Shown: piece after piece, positions 50,817-59,697 of the stretch
Layout of the letters: every line of letters begins with the position of its first letter
Numbering within the stretch: position 1 is the first letter of the stretch
Made by a program: the position numbers and the translations under genes
Notes under the pieces: generated by a model
What the model saw: only the letters and a program-made list of their open reading frames with translations
The model's database searches: none
Told to the model about the DNA's origin: nothing
From: AP-15 sp963747735
GTDB taxonomy: Bacteria; Pseudomonadota; Alphaproteobacteria; ATCC43930; CGMCC-115725
Reading direction: 5' to 3'
Length of the DNA stretch: 64,000 nucleotides
Assembly (NCBI GenBank): GCA_963747735.1
Contig: CAVVGE010000001.1
Span: 744,001 to 808,000 of the forward strand

Positions 50817-53800
50817 TCACGGCTCGATCAGGCGTTGCCACCAGCCGCGCCGTGGGTTGACGGGCTTTTCGCTCACCGCCTGCACCGCGGAGTCAGCAGC
50901 CTCAGGTGCAGCCGCGAGCGGTTCGGCGGTCTGCTCCTCGGCAGCGGGCGCGGCCTCGATCGGTTCAGCCGGTCCCAGCAGCGCTGGCGGCTCCATGGGT
51001 GGCGGTTCTACGGCCGGCGGTTCTACGGGCGGCGGTTCTACGGGCGGCAGATGCACCACCTCGATGATTGCGGCCGCCGGTGCTTCGACCGGCACCGCCG
51101 CCATGCCCGGCGGCGCGTCCTTTTCGGCCGCCGGTGCTTCGACCGGCACCGCCGCCATGCCCGGCGGCGCGTCCTTTTCGGCCGCCGGTGCTTCGACCGG
51201 CACCGCCGCCATGCCCGGCGGCGCGTCCTTTTCGGCCGCCGGGCGCAGCGCGCCGTCGCCGGCGAGCGCCGGCAGGCTCGCGGTTTCGAGGCCGGAATTG
51301 GCTGCCTCGGCCCCGAGCTCGACGCCAAGCTCGGCGGGCCAGCCGGCGATCAGCTCCGGCAGCTCGGCTTGCGGTTCTTCGATGGCGTCGGTCGGCAGGA
51401 TCTCGACCGTGTCGAGCGCCGCACGCGGGTCGGCAAAAATCGGCTCGCCGCCGGTTTCGCGCCGCCCACGGCGACGCCCGCCGCGCCGCCCGCGGCGACG
51501 ACGCTGCGCCTCCTCGCCCTCCTCGCGGTTGGCAATGGCGGAATTGTCCGCGGCTTCCACCGTCTCGCCGCCCGTCTCACCGCCCCTCTCGCCGCCCCTC
51601 TCGCCGACTGTCACGCCGGCCGGCTCCTCGTCATGCTTGCGCCGCCGGCGGCGACGCTTGCGGCTGCGCGCACGCGCCTCTTCGGGCTCCTCGTCCGGCG
51701 TTGCCGCCTCGACGGTTTCGGCGCGCGCCTCCTCCGCCTCCGCCTCCTCCGCCTCCGCCGCCTCCTCCTCGTCCTCGTCCTCCTCCTCCTCGAAGGCCGT
51801 CTGGGTCAATGGTGCGGGTGCCGTCGGCACGGCCTCGTTGGCCTCAAAGGGGCGCAGCCGGTCGAGCCGGAAGGCCGGCGGGATCAGCGTGTCGTCGCGC
51901 GCCACCAGCACATGCATGCCATAGCGGCTTTCGATCTGGGAGAGCGACTCCCGCTTTTGGTTCAAGACGTAGAGCGCCACATTGGTCGGCACGTAGACGC
52001 AGACCTCGGCGGCACGGCGCCGCATTCCCTCTTCCTCGATCGAGCGCAGCACATAAAGCGCGGTCGATTCGGTCGAGCGGATAGACCCGCTGCCGCCGCA
52101 ATGCGGACAGGGCTGGGTCGAGGCTTCGACCAGGGACGGGCGCAGCCGCTGGCGCGACATTTCGAGAAGGCCGAACGGGCTGATGCGGCCGACCTGGATG
52201 CGCGCCCGGTCGTGCTTCAGCGCGTCCTTCAGCCGGCGCTCGACCGCACCCTGGTTGCGGTGCTCCTCCATGTCGATGAAGTCGATCACGATCAGCCCGG
52301 CGAGGTCGCGCAGGCGCAATTGGCGCTCGATCTCCTCGGCCGCTTCGAGGTTGGTGCGCAGCGCGGTTTCTTCGATGTTGCGCTCGCGCGTCGAGCGGCC
52401 CGAATTGACGTCGATCGCGACCAGCGCCTCGGTCTGGTTGATTACGATGTATCCGCCCGAGCGCAGCTGGACGACCGGCGAATGGATCGCGTCGATCTGG
52501 CTTTCGACCTGAAAGCGATGCAACAGGCCGATCTGCGGGTCGCGATAGGGCTGCACCCGCTTTGCATGGCTCGGCATCAGCATCTTCATAAACGCCTTTG
52601 CCGTGCGGTAGCCCTCCTCGCCCTCGACCAGCACCTCGTCGATGTCGCGGGTGTAAAGGTCGCGGATCGAGCGCTTGATCAGATTGCCTTCCTCGTAGAT
52701 CAGCGCGGGTGCCGTCGAGCGCAGGGTCAGCTCGCGGATCTCGTTCCACAAACGCAGCAGATATTCGTAGTCGCGCTTGACCTCGGCTTTCGAGCGCTCG
52801 GCGCCGGCGGTGCGGACGATCACCCCCATGCCTTCGGGGATGTCGAGATCCCCCAGCACATCCTTTAACCGCCGCCGGTCGCCGAGGCTTGTGATCTTGC
52901 GCGACACGCCGCCGCCGCGCGCGGTATTCGGCATCAGCACGCAATAGCGCCCGGCGAGCGACAAATATGTCGTCAGCGCCGCGCCCTTGTTGCCGCGCTC
53001 CTCCTTGGTGACCTGGACGAGCATGATCTGCCGCCGCTTGACCACCTCCTGGATCTTGTAGTGGCGGAAGCTGTGCGAGCGCTGCCGCTCGGTGTCCTCG
53101 AAATCGTCGCCGCCGATCGTCTCGACCGGCTCGGTCTCGTCGTCCGCGCCGTTCAATTCGGCCGCCGGCGCCGCCTCTGCGATCTCGGCCTCGGTCATTT
53201 CGGGCCAGGACCCCGCCGCCGGCTCGTCGATCGCCACCGCCGTGTCCGGCTCGGCAAAGGGCGCGGGATGCGGTGCGACCGGATAGTCGCCGGTAATCGC
53301 ATCGAACGAGGCTGCCGCGGAATAACGCAGCTCGTCCGGCGCCTCCGGCAAGTCGTCCGCGAGCGCCGCTTTGCCATGTTGGCCCGGGCTATGTTGGATC
53401 GGGCCATGTTGGACCGGCGCAACGGTTTCGCCGTCGCCCCAAGAAGCATCGCCGGGCTCGCCGCTTACCCGCTCGGTGTCGGCCGCCTCGTCCTCGCCGG
53501 GCTCCGTCGGCTCGGGAACCGCCACGATCTCCGGCAACGCGGCCTCGAGCGGCACTCCGGTTTCGTCGCCGGCCGCAACCGCCATTTCCGGCATAGCGGC
53601 ATCCGTCCGGTAAGGCTGGTCTTCAGACGACCCCCGATCACCAACCGGGATGCGGTAATAATCGGGGTGGATCTCGCTGAAAGCCAGGAAACCGTGTCGG
53701 TTGCCGCCGTATTCGACAAACGCCGCCTGCAGCGATGGCTCGACGCGCGTAACTCTGGCCAGATATATGTTGCCTTTTACTTGTTCCTTTGTAGAGGATT

Positions 53801-53891
53801 CGAAATCGAACTCTTCGAGACGATTGACGTTGAGCACGACCACCCGGGTCTCTTCCGGGTGAGTGGCGTCGATGAGCATACGCTTTGCCAT
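50817..53891 (-). CDS. rne: Ribonuclease E/G family endoribonuclease
   Basis: 1024 aa. The S1 domain is split by a long acidic insertion (residues ~90-265), as is usual in alphaproteobacterial RNase E: KGNIYLARVTRVEPSLQAAF before it and MLVQVTKEERGNKGAALTTY after. The catalytic DNase-I-like core has VAIDVNSGRSTRERNIEETA and LIVIDFIDMEEHRNQGAVE with the metal Asp residues, and the Zn-link is CPHCGGSG. The C-terminal third is disordered: acidic, then Arg-rich (RKRRRRRRKHDEE), then Pro-rich repeats. It leads mRNA decay and rRNA processing and scaffolds the degradosome. Confidence 0.95.
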   Translation of the reverse strand: MAKRMLIDATHPEETRVVVLNVNRLEEFDFESSTKEQVKGNIYLARVTRVEPSLQAAFVEYGGNRHGFLAFSEIHPDYYRIPVGDRGSSEDQPYRTDAAMPEMAVAAGDETGVPLEAALPEIVAVPEPTEPGEDEAADTERVSGEPGDASWGDGETVAPVQHGPIQHSPGQHGKAALADDLPEAPDELRYSAAASFDAITGDYPVAPHPAPFAEPDTAVAIDEPAAGSWPEMTEAEIAEAAPAAELNGADDETEPVETIGGDDFEDTERQRSHSFRHYKIQEVVKRRQIMLVQVTKEERGNKGAALTTYLSLAGRYCVLMPNTARGGGVSRKITSLGDRRRLKDVLGDLDIPEGMGVIVRTAGAERSKAEVKRDYEYLLRLWNEIRELTLRSTAPALIYEEGNLIKRSIRDLYTRDIDEVLVEGEEGYRTAKAFMKMLMPSHAKRVQPYRDPQIGLLHRFQVESQIDAIHSPVVQLRSGGYIVINQTEALVAIDVNSGRSTRERNIEETALRTNLEAAEEIERQLRLRDLAGLIVIDFIDMEEHRNQGAVERRLKDALKHDRARIQVGRISPFGLLEMSRQRLRPSLVEASTQPCPHCGGSGSIRSTESTALYVLRSIEEEGMRRRAAEVCVYVPTNVALYVLNQKRESLSQIESRYGMHVLVARDDTLIPPAFRLDRLRPFEANEAVPTAPAPLTQTAFEEEEDEDEEEAAEAEEAEAEEARAETVEAATPDEEPEEARARSRKRRRRRRKHDEEPAGVTVGERGGERGGETGGETVEAADNSAIANREEGEEAQRRRRGRRGGRRRGRRETGGEPIFADPRAALDTVEILPTDAIEEPQAELPELIAGWPAELGVELGAEAANSGLETASLPALAGDGALRPAAEKDAPPGMAAVPVEAPAAEKDAPPGMAAVPVEAPAAEKDAPPGMAAVPVEAPAAAIIEVVHLPPVEPPPVEPPAVEPPPMEPPALLGPAEPIEAAPAAEEQTAEPLAAAPEAADSAVQAVSEKPVNPRRGWWQRLIEP
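50986..51045 (-). repeat. 15-bp repeat GGCGGTTCTACGGGC, four copies, in rne
   Basis: In frame; encodes PPVEP-type units near the RNase E C-terminus. The fourth copy (50986-51000) has diverged. Confidence 0.9.
51073..51234 (-). repeat. 54-bp repeat, three identical copies, in rne
   Basis: Three back-to-back identical 54-bp units (51073, 51127, 51181) encoding 18 residues, AEKDAPPGMAAVPVEAPA, in the disordered tail of RNase E. Perfect identity at the DNA level means recent expansion. Confidence 0.95.
53374..53418 (-). repeat. 15-bp repeat CATGTTGGNNCGGGC, three copies, in rne insertion
   Basis: Copies at 53374, 53389 and 53404 encode QHGP/QHSP-type units in the acidic insertion of RNase E. 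Confidence 0.8.
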
Positions 53892-54360
53892 TCGGGCATA
53901 ACTCCGAGGCTCGCCGCCGCCGTGCCGGTATCGGCCGGCGGCGCGGTCCCGTGTGTGGGGAAGCCGGCTGCGCCTGAATTCACTTGTTCGAGGAACCAGC
54001 GGGTAAGGGCCATGGCGACTTTCGTCCGCGGACGGCTTCGGGTTTCAACAATCCGCCTCGCCCGGCATTGCGCCCCGACGCAGCGGCCAACGCCGCCGGT
54101 CATCGGTGCATGCAATACGCCGTCCCGCCAAGCGCAGCGCCCGGCGGGCGGGGGCGGTGTTTCGCGCTGTGCAACCTACAGAATGACGGGTTCGCCGACA
54201 ATATATTCTTGCCGCCGGGGCGTTGCCTCGGGTGCGGGGCCGGCGGGACGGCCGAAACGGGCTTGGAAATGCGATCGATTCGGCGCATAGGAACGAACGC
54301 CGCCTCGGATCAAGGCCGCAGGCCCGGCGATCGGTGCGAGCAAGAACGGCCGCGGTGAAG
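53892..54360. other. Divergent control region between rne and the PBP1A gene
   Basis: 469 bp without a credible gene. It must hold the promoters of both genes. The rne side contains GC-rich inverted repeats near 53909-53935 (GCCGCCGCCG ... CGGCCGGCGGCG). A long structured leader would fit the autoregulation of rne by RNase E known from E. coli, but I cannot identify the promoter positions. Confidence 0.4.
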
Positions 54361-57005
54361 ATGGTCAAGCTGATCCGGTTTTTGTTTGTTTGCGCCGTGG
54401 TGCTCGCCGTCCTCGGCTGCGGCTTTGTCGGCGTCACCTTGTGGTATTTTGGGCGTGACCTGCCCGACTACCAGCAGCTCGCGCATTTCGAGCCGCCGAT
54501 CACGACGCGGGTGCAGGCCGGCGACGGGCGCCTTTTGGCCGAATATGCGACCGAGCGGCGCGTCTTTGTGCCGATCCAGGCGATCCCGAAGCTGGTGACC
54601 GACGCTTTCATCTCGGCCGAGGACAAGAATTTCTACAGCCATCACGGCATCGACCCGCTGTCGATCCTGCGCGCCGCGATCACCGATGCCGGCCGGTTCC
54701 GCGCCAACCGGCGGCCGATCGGCGCTTCGACGATCACCCAGCAGGTCGCCAAGAACATGCTGCTGACCAACGAGGTCTCGATCGAGCGCAAGATCCGCGA
54801 AATCCTGCTCGCGACCCGCATCGAGGCGGCGCTGCCCAAGGACCGCATCCTCGAGCTCTATCTGAACGAGATCTATCTCGGCGGCGGCGCCTATGGGGTG
54901 GCGGCGGCGGCGCTGACTTATTTCGACAAGCCGCTCGACCAATTGACCCTCGGCGAAGCCGCCTTTCTCGCCGGATTGCCAAAGGCGCCGAACCGCTACA
55001 ACCCGAAGCGCTATCCCGATGCGGCGAAGGCGCGGCGCGACTGGGTCGTCGAGCGCATGGTCGAGGATGGTGTCGCCACCCGCGCGGCGGCGGCGGCGGC
55101 CGAGGCGCAGCCGATCGAATTGCGCAAGCGCCAGCCGGCCGAGGAGGCCAGAGCGCCCTATTTCGCCGAGGAGGTCCGCCGCCAGCTGCTCGCCCGCTAT
55201 GGCGAGAAGGGCCTTTACGAGGGCGGGCTCTCGGTGCGCACCAGCCTCGACCCGCGGCTCCAGGCGGCAGCCGACAAGGCATTGCGCGACGGGCTGATCG
55301 CCTACGACCGCGGCCATGAGGGCTGGCGCGGCGCGGTGGCGCATATCGACGCGACCGGCGATTGGGCGGCGCGCCTCGCGCACATCCCGGTGCCGCCGGT
55401 GGCGAGCGATGTCGGCTGGCCCCTCGCCGTCGTTTTGCGCACCGAGCCGGGCGGCGCCGAGATCGGCTTTGCCGACGGCCAGCTCGGACACGTCCCGTTT
55501 GCCGAGATGCGCTGGGCCCGGCGGCGTTATGCCAATGGCAGCCTCGGCCCCTACCCGCGCGGCGCCGCAGATGTCGTCAAGGTCGGCGACGTCGTCATGG
55601 TGACGCCGATCACCCAGAGCGCAAGCAAGGACAATTCGGCCAAGGACAATTCGGCCAAGGACAATTCGGCCAAGGACAATTCGGCCAAGGACAAGCCGGC
55701 CAAGGACAAGCCGGCCAAGGACAAGCCGGCCAAGGACAGGTCGGCCACGGACAAGCCCGCCAGACCGGCCGCGCCCGGCGGCTATAATTTGTGCCAGGTG
55801 CCCGAAGTCTCGGGCGCCCTCGTCGCGATGGACCCGCATACCGGCCGGGTGTTGGCGCTGAGCGGCGGCTTCAGCTTTTACATCAGCCAGTTCGACCGGG
55901 CGACCCAGGCCTATCGGCAGACCGGCTCGGCGATCAAGCCGTTTGTCTTTCTGGCCGCCCTCGACCACGGCTTCACGCCGTCGAGCTTGGTCAGCGACGC
56001 GCCGATCTCGTTGCCCCAAGGCCCCGGCTTGCCGATGTGGTCGCCGTCCAATTACGAGGCCGACCGGTTCCGCGGGCCGACCCCGCTGCGCATCGGTCTC
56101 GAGCAGTCGATCGACACCTTGACCGTGCGGCTGGCGACAATGATCGGGATCGAGCCCGTCGCCGAAACCATCGAGCGGTTTGGCATCCTCGACCACGCGC
56201 CGCGCGAATACGCGATCACCTTGGGCGCGGGCGCGACGACGCCGCTGCGGCTCACCACCGCCTACTCGATGCTGGTCAATGGCGGCAAGCGCGTCACCCC
56301 GACCCTGATCGACCGGGTCCAGGACCGCAACGGCAAGACCATCTTCCGCGCCGACAACCGGCCTTGCCCCGATTGCGGCAATGTCGATTGGCATCGCCAG
56401 CCGATGCCGACGATCCCCGACAACCGTGAGCAGGTAGACGATCCGGGCTCGATCTATCAGCTGATCACGATGATGGAAGGGGTGGTGCAGCGCGGCACCG
56501 GCATGCGGTCAAGGCGGTCGGCAAGCCGATCGCCGGCAAGACCGGCACCACCAACGATTTCCACGATGCCTGGTTCGAAGGCTTCAGCCCCGACCTCGCC
56601 GCCGGCGTCTACATCGGCTACGACGACCCGGACAGCCTCGGCAAGGACGAAACCGGCGGTCATGTTTCCGCCCCGGTGTTCCGCGATTTTATGATCGCGG
56701 CGCTCAAGGACAAGCCGGCGACCGATTTCCGCATCCCGCCGGGGCTGCGGCTCTACCGCGTCAGCGCCGCCACCGGGCTGCCGGTTTCGGGCAGCGGGCC
56801 GGCGATCTACGAAGCCTACAAGCCCGGCACCGAGCCCGGCAAAAACCCCGATATCGCCGCGCATAGCGAGCCGGCGAGCGGGACGCAGGACAGCGAAACC
56901 CCGGTCGCAGCGGAGGCGTCGGGCGACGGCGCACCCCCACCGGGGGCGCCACCGGCGACGGCGGCGCGCGGCGTTCCCGCGAGCGGCACCGGCGGCCTAT
57001 ATTAG
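54361..57005 (+). pseudogene. mrcA: PBP1A-type class A penicillin-binding protein with a frameshift before KTG
   Basis: Joined frames give ~881 aa. Membrane anchor IRFLFVCAVVLAVLGCGFVG; GT51 motifs FISAEDKNFYSHHGIDPLS and GASTITQQVAKNMLL; transpeptidase SAIKPFVFL and SID. At about 56503-56507 one G appears missing (ATGCGG for ATGGCGG). The original frame runs on to 56694 without meaning, while the next frame continues VKAVGKPIAGKTGTTNDFHD to 57005. Unless corrected, the product lacks the KTGTT box. A region of nine 15-bp repeats sits in the OB-like linker. Real mutation or sequencing error cannot be told apart here; the other PBP1 (31548-33497) is intact. Confidence 0.85.
55627..55761 (+). 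repeat. 15-bp repeat AAGGACAATTCGGCC, nine units
   Basis: Four AAGGACAATTCGGCC units, then AAGGACAAGCCGGCC three times, then two diverged units; encodes KDNSA/KDKPA in the linker of the PBP1A-type protein. Internal homogenisation within each subtype indicates stepwise expansion. Confidence 0.95.
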
Positions 57006-57051
57006 GACGCAGCGAAATTAGGCACAGCGAAGCAACCGATCGGAGCGAGGC

Positions 57052-58177
57052 ATGCGGGCCGAAATCGAGGCGGCGGCCGGCGACATCAGAAAGTCGCTGG
57101 CGCTGCTGAGGAGGCATCTTTGACTGGGATGTTGCGACACGGCAGCTCGCCGAGCTGAACGCCGCGGCCGAAAACCCGAAATTGTGGGACGATTCGGCCG
57201 CCGCCCAGGCGGTATTGCGCGAGCGCAACCGGCTCGACCGCGCGATCGGCGGCTATCGGAGGATCGAGCGCGAGGTCGCCGAGGCGCTCGAATTGATCGA
57301 ATTGGGCGAGGCCGAGGGCGAGCCCGCGGTGGTGGCCGAGGCCGAGGCCGCGCTCGAAAGGCTGCGCGCCGAGGCCGCCCGGCGCGAGCTCGAAAGCCTC
57401 TTATCGGGCGAGGCCGACGGCAACGACTGCTATCTCGAGGTCCATGCCGGGGCCGGCGGCACCGAGGCGCAGGATTGGGCCGAGATGCTGCTGCGCATGT
57501 ATCTGCGCTGGGCCGAGGCGCACGGCTACAAGACCGAGTGGATCGAGGAAAGCGGCGGCGAGGAGGCCGGGCTCAAATCGGCGACGGTTGCGATCCGCGG
57601 CCTCGACGCCTATGGCTGGCTCAAGACCGAGAGCGGGGTGCACCGGCTGGTGCGGATCTCGCCGTTCGATTCGAATGCAAGGCGCCACACCAGCTTCGCC
57701 TCGGTCTGGGTCTATCCGGTGGTCGACGACAAGATCGAGATCGAGATCAACGACAAGGATCTGCGCATCGACACCTATCGTTCCTCGGGTGCGGGCGGCC
57801 AGCACGTCAACAAGACCGACAGTGCCGTTCGCATCACCCACAGCCCGAGCGGCATCGTTGTGCAGTGCCAGAGCGAGCGCTCGCAGCACCAGAACCGCGC
57901 CCAAGCCTTCGCCATGCTGCGGGCGCGGCTCTATGAGGCCGAATTGGATCGGCGCGAGGCGGCGACCGAGGTGAAGAACGCGACCAAGAGCGATATCGGC
58001 TGGGGCCACCAGATCCGCTCCTACGTGCTGCAGCCCTACCAGATGGTCAAGGATCTGCGCACCGGCGTCGAGACCGGCAACACCGGCGCGGTGCTCGACG
58101 GCGACCTCGACCGGTTTTTGGCCGCTGCCCTCGCCGCCCGCATCGAGGGCTCCGACGCGATCGCGACCGACGCCTAA
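57052..58177 (+). CDS. prfB: Peptide chain release factor 2, programmed +1 frameshift
   Basis: Translation starts at ATG 57052, reads 23 codons to CTT and meets TGA at 57121-57123; a +1 shift at CTT-T gives DWDVATRQLAELNAAAENPK and continues to 58177 (~374 aa). RF2 landmarks are the class-defining GGQ in SSGAGGQHVNKTDSAVRIT and the tripeptide region SPFDSNARRHTSFASV. It recognises UGA and UAA. The frameshift makes prfB sensitive to its own product level. It lies 46 bp after the PBP1A-type gene, as in many alphaproteobacteria. Confidence 0.97.
57109..57124 (+). promoter_or_regulatory. prfB recoding site
   Basis: AGGAGG (57109-57114), three bases, CTT, TGA, C: an anti-SD-pairing stimulator followed by the slippery CTT-TGA-C, matching the classical RF2 frameshift site. 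Confidence 0.95.
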
Positions 58178-58178
58178 A

Positions 58179-58676
58179 GCCGACGCGATCGTCGTCCTCG
58201 GCTGTCCGCCATCGGCGCGGCTGCGCCGGCGGGTCGGGCGCGCCGTCGCGCTGTTCGAGGCCGGTGCGGCACCCTATTTGCTGCTGTCGGGCGGCGGCAG
58301 GGGGGTGGTCCCGGAAGCCGAGCTGATGCGGCGGATCGCCTGCGCGCACGGCGTGCGGGACCAGGCCCTCGTGATCGAGCCCCGATCGCGCAATACCTGC
58401 GAAAACGCCCGCGAATGCGCCCGCCTCCTGCGCGCGCACCAATTGCACTCGGTCGTGCTGGTCAGCGACCGCGCCCACCTGCCGCGCGCCGCGCTCCTCT
58501 TTCGTCTCGAAGGTGTCTCGGTCGCCGCCCGCGCCGCTGTGCCGGCCGCCTCGTGGCCCTCGGCCCTCGCCGCCGCAGCCTATGAAGCGGTGGCCTTGCC
58601 GCGCAGCCTGATGCGCTGCCTCATCCGCAAATCAGGGCTGACCCGGCAAAGAAAAAGCCAGCATGTCGATCATTGA
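58179..58676 (+). CDS. YdcF/DUF218 family protein, start codon not found
   Basis: The conserved domain begins with ADAIVVLGCPPSARLRRRVG right after the prfB stop, then LLLSGGGRGVVPEAELM and VIEPRSRNTCENARECARLL, the DUF218 pattern (ElyC/SanA/YdcF, envelope-linked, possibly nucleotide-binding). In this frame I find no ATG, GTG or TTG upstream of the domain; the first TTG (58278) would delete the first strand. Either a rare start is used, translation is coupled to prfB termination, or the 5' end is mutated. No membrane helix is present. Confidence 0.7.
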   Translation, partial: ADAIVVLGCPPSARLRRRVGRAVALFEAGAAPYLLLSGGGRGVVPEAELMRRIACAHGVRDQALVIEPRSRNTCENARECARLLRAHQLHSVVLVSDRAHLPRAALLFRLEGVSVAARAAVPAASWPSALAAAAYEAVALPRSLMRCLIRKSGLTRQRKSQHVDH

Positions 58677-59476
58677 TTTACGTTGCGTGGCGGTTCGTAG
58701 AAAACGTGCCGAGCTTGCCACGAAAGACACAAGAAAAATGAACACTGGCCGCGGTTGGTTTCGACGCGAGCCGGCGGAAGACTGTGCCAGGGTCGCTGCT
58801 TTGCTGTTGCGATGCGCGCCGCCGGTGAATGCCGGCGCGCCTCTTTTGGCTTGTGCTGCGCTGGTTCGCCGGGTGGCGCCGGTTCGTCAGCCACCGCCGC
58901 GGCGGCTGCGCCCATATCGGCCTTGCCGGGGATTGCGCCGGCAGCAACGGCCGCATCTTTTGCAGCATCGCGATCGGCGGGGCCGGCAACAAGAGAGCCC
59001 GAGCCTGCCGCGTTCGCGGACCCCTGCTCCGACCCGCCGAGAGTCCGGCCGGATGGAGGATTGGCAATCGGGAGCGGCAAAGAGGCGCTCTTCGCCGGCG
59101 GCGCAGGCTGCCGGGCCGGGACCTGCCGATGCGCGACCGCTGGCGGCGCGGGTCGTGTCGGCGCGCATTCGCTCCACGACAAGAGCGCCAGCGCCGCCAT
59201 GGCCGCGGCGCCGAGGCCAAATAAGGCGATGGCCGATCGATTGAGACGTTTGGCCTGCTGCGGGTCTTCTGTCGCAAAGGGCGCTCGATGCGTGGCCATG
59301 GCTGCACGGGCCTTGCCGGTTTCTGGATCGACGTCTTCGCCGGCCCCCAATTCGTCGGCCCCCAATTCGCCGGCCGGGGAACGCCCTATCTTGGCGCCGG
59401 CCGCATTCCCCAGCAGCGACAACGCCTCGTGAAGTTGATCCGGGCTGAGCTCGCGTTGAAACTCCAGATCGCTCAT
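58670..59476 (-). CDS. Single-pass membrane protein with Pro/Ala-rich exterior, unknown function
   Basis: 268 aa. A cytoplasmic N-terminus (MSDLEFQRELSPDQLHEALS), one membrane helix (SAIALFGLGAAAMAALALL, residues ~81-99) and a long low-complexity Pro/Ala/Gly region. The opening resembles the N-terminus of anti-sigma-like or polar-anchor proteins, but I cannot assign a family. Its 3' end overlaps the YdcF gene. Base-level repeats are present near 59342-59371. Confidence 0.6.
   Translation of the reverse strand: MSDLEFQRELSPDQLHEALSLLGNAAGAKIGRSPAGELGADELGAGEDVDPETGKARAAMATHRAPFATEDPQQAKRLNRSAIALFGLGAAAMAALALLSWSECAPTRPAPPAVAHRQVPARQPAPPAKSASLPLPIANPPSGRTLGGSEQGSANAAGSGSLVAGPADRDAAKDAAVAAGAIPGKADMGAAAAAVADEPAPPGEPAQHKPKEARRHSPAARIATAKQRPWHSLPPARVETNRGQCSFFLCLSWQARHVFYEPPRNVNQ
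59342..59371 (-). repeat. 15-bp duplication GGCCCCCAATTCGYC
   Basis: Two copies in frame within the single-pass membrane protein gene, encoding GELGA/DELGA units. Confidence 0.8.
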
Positions 59477-59592
59477 CGCCGCGTCACCGACAGACCCGAA
59501 GAGTGCCCCGAGCCGAGCCAGATATCGTCAGCCTGCCGACATCGGCGGCTTTCTGTGCTCGCCACGGCCAGCATCCTCCCTCCCGCCGTCCC

Positions 59593-59691
59593 GGACAAAC
59601 AATAAATCCCTGGACAAACAATAAATCGCGCGCCGCGTTCGCCCGCCAACGTCCTGAATCGCATGGCCGGGATGAACCGCATGGCCGGGAA
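59593..59691. repeat. Two neighbouring tandem duplications (19 and 18 bp)
   Basis: GGACAAACAATAAATC at 59593 and 59612, then CGCATGGCCGGGATGAAC at 59660 and 59678 (the second truncated), in the 221 bp gap downstream of the LplT-like gene. No gene in the gap. Confidence 0.8.
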
Positions 59692-59697
59692 GGGCGC

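Noticed and set aside
53777..54115. A 112-codon minus-strand frame upstream of rne
   Set aside because: No family resemblance; it overlaps the rne start and lies in the leader region.
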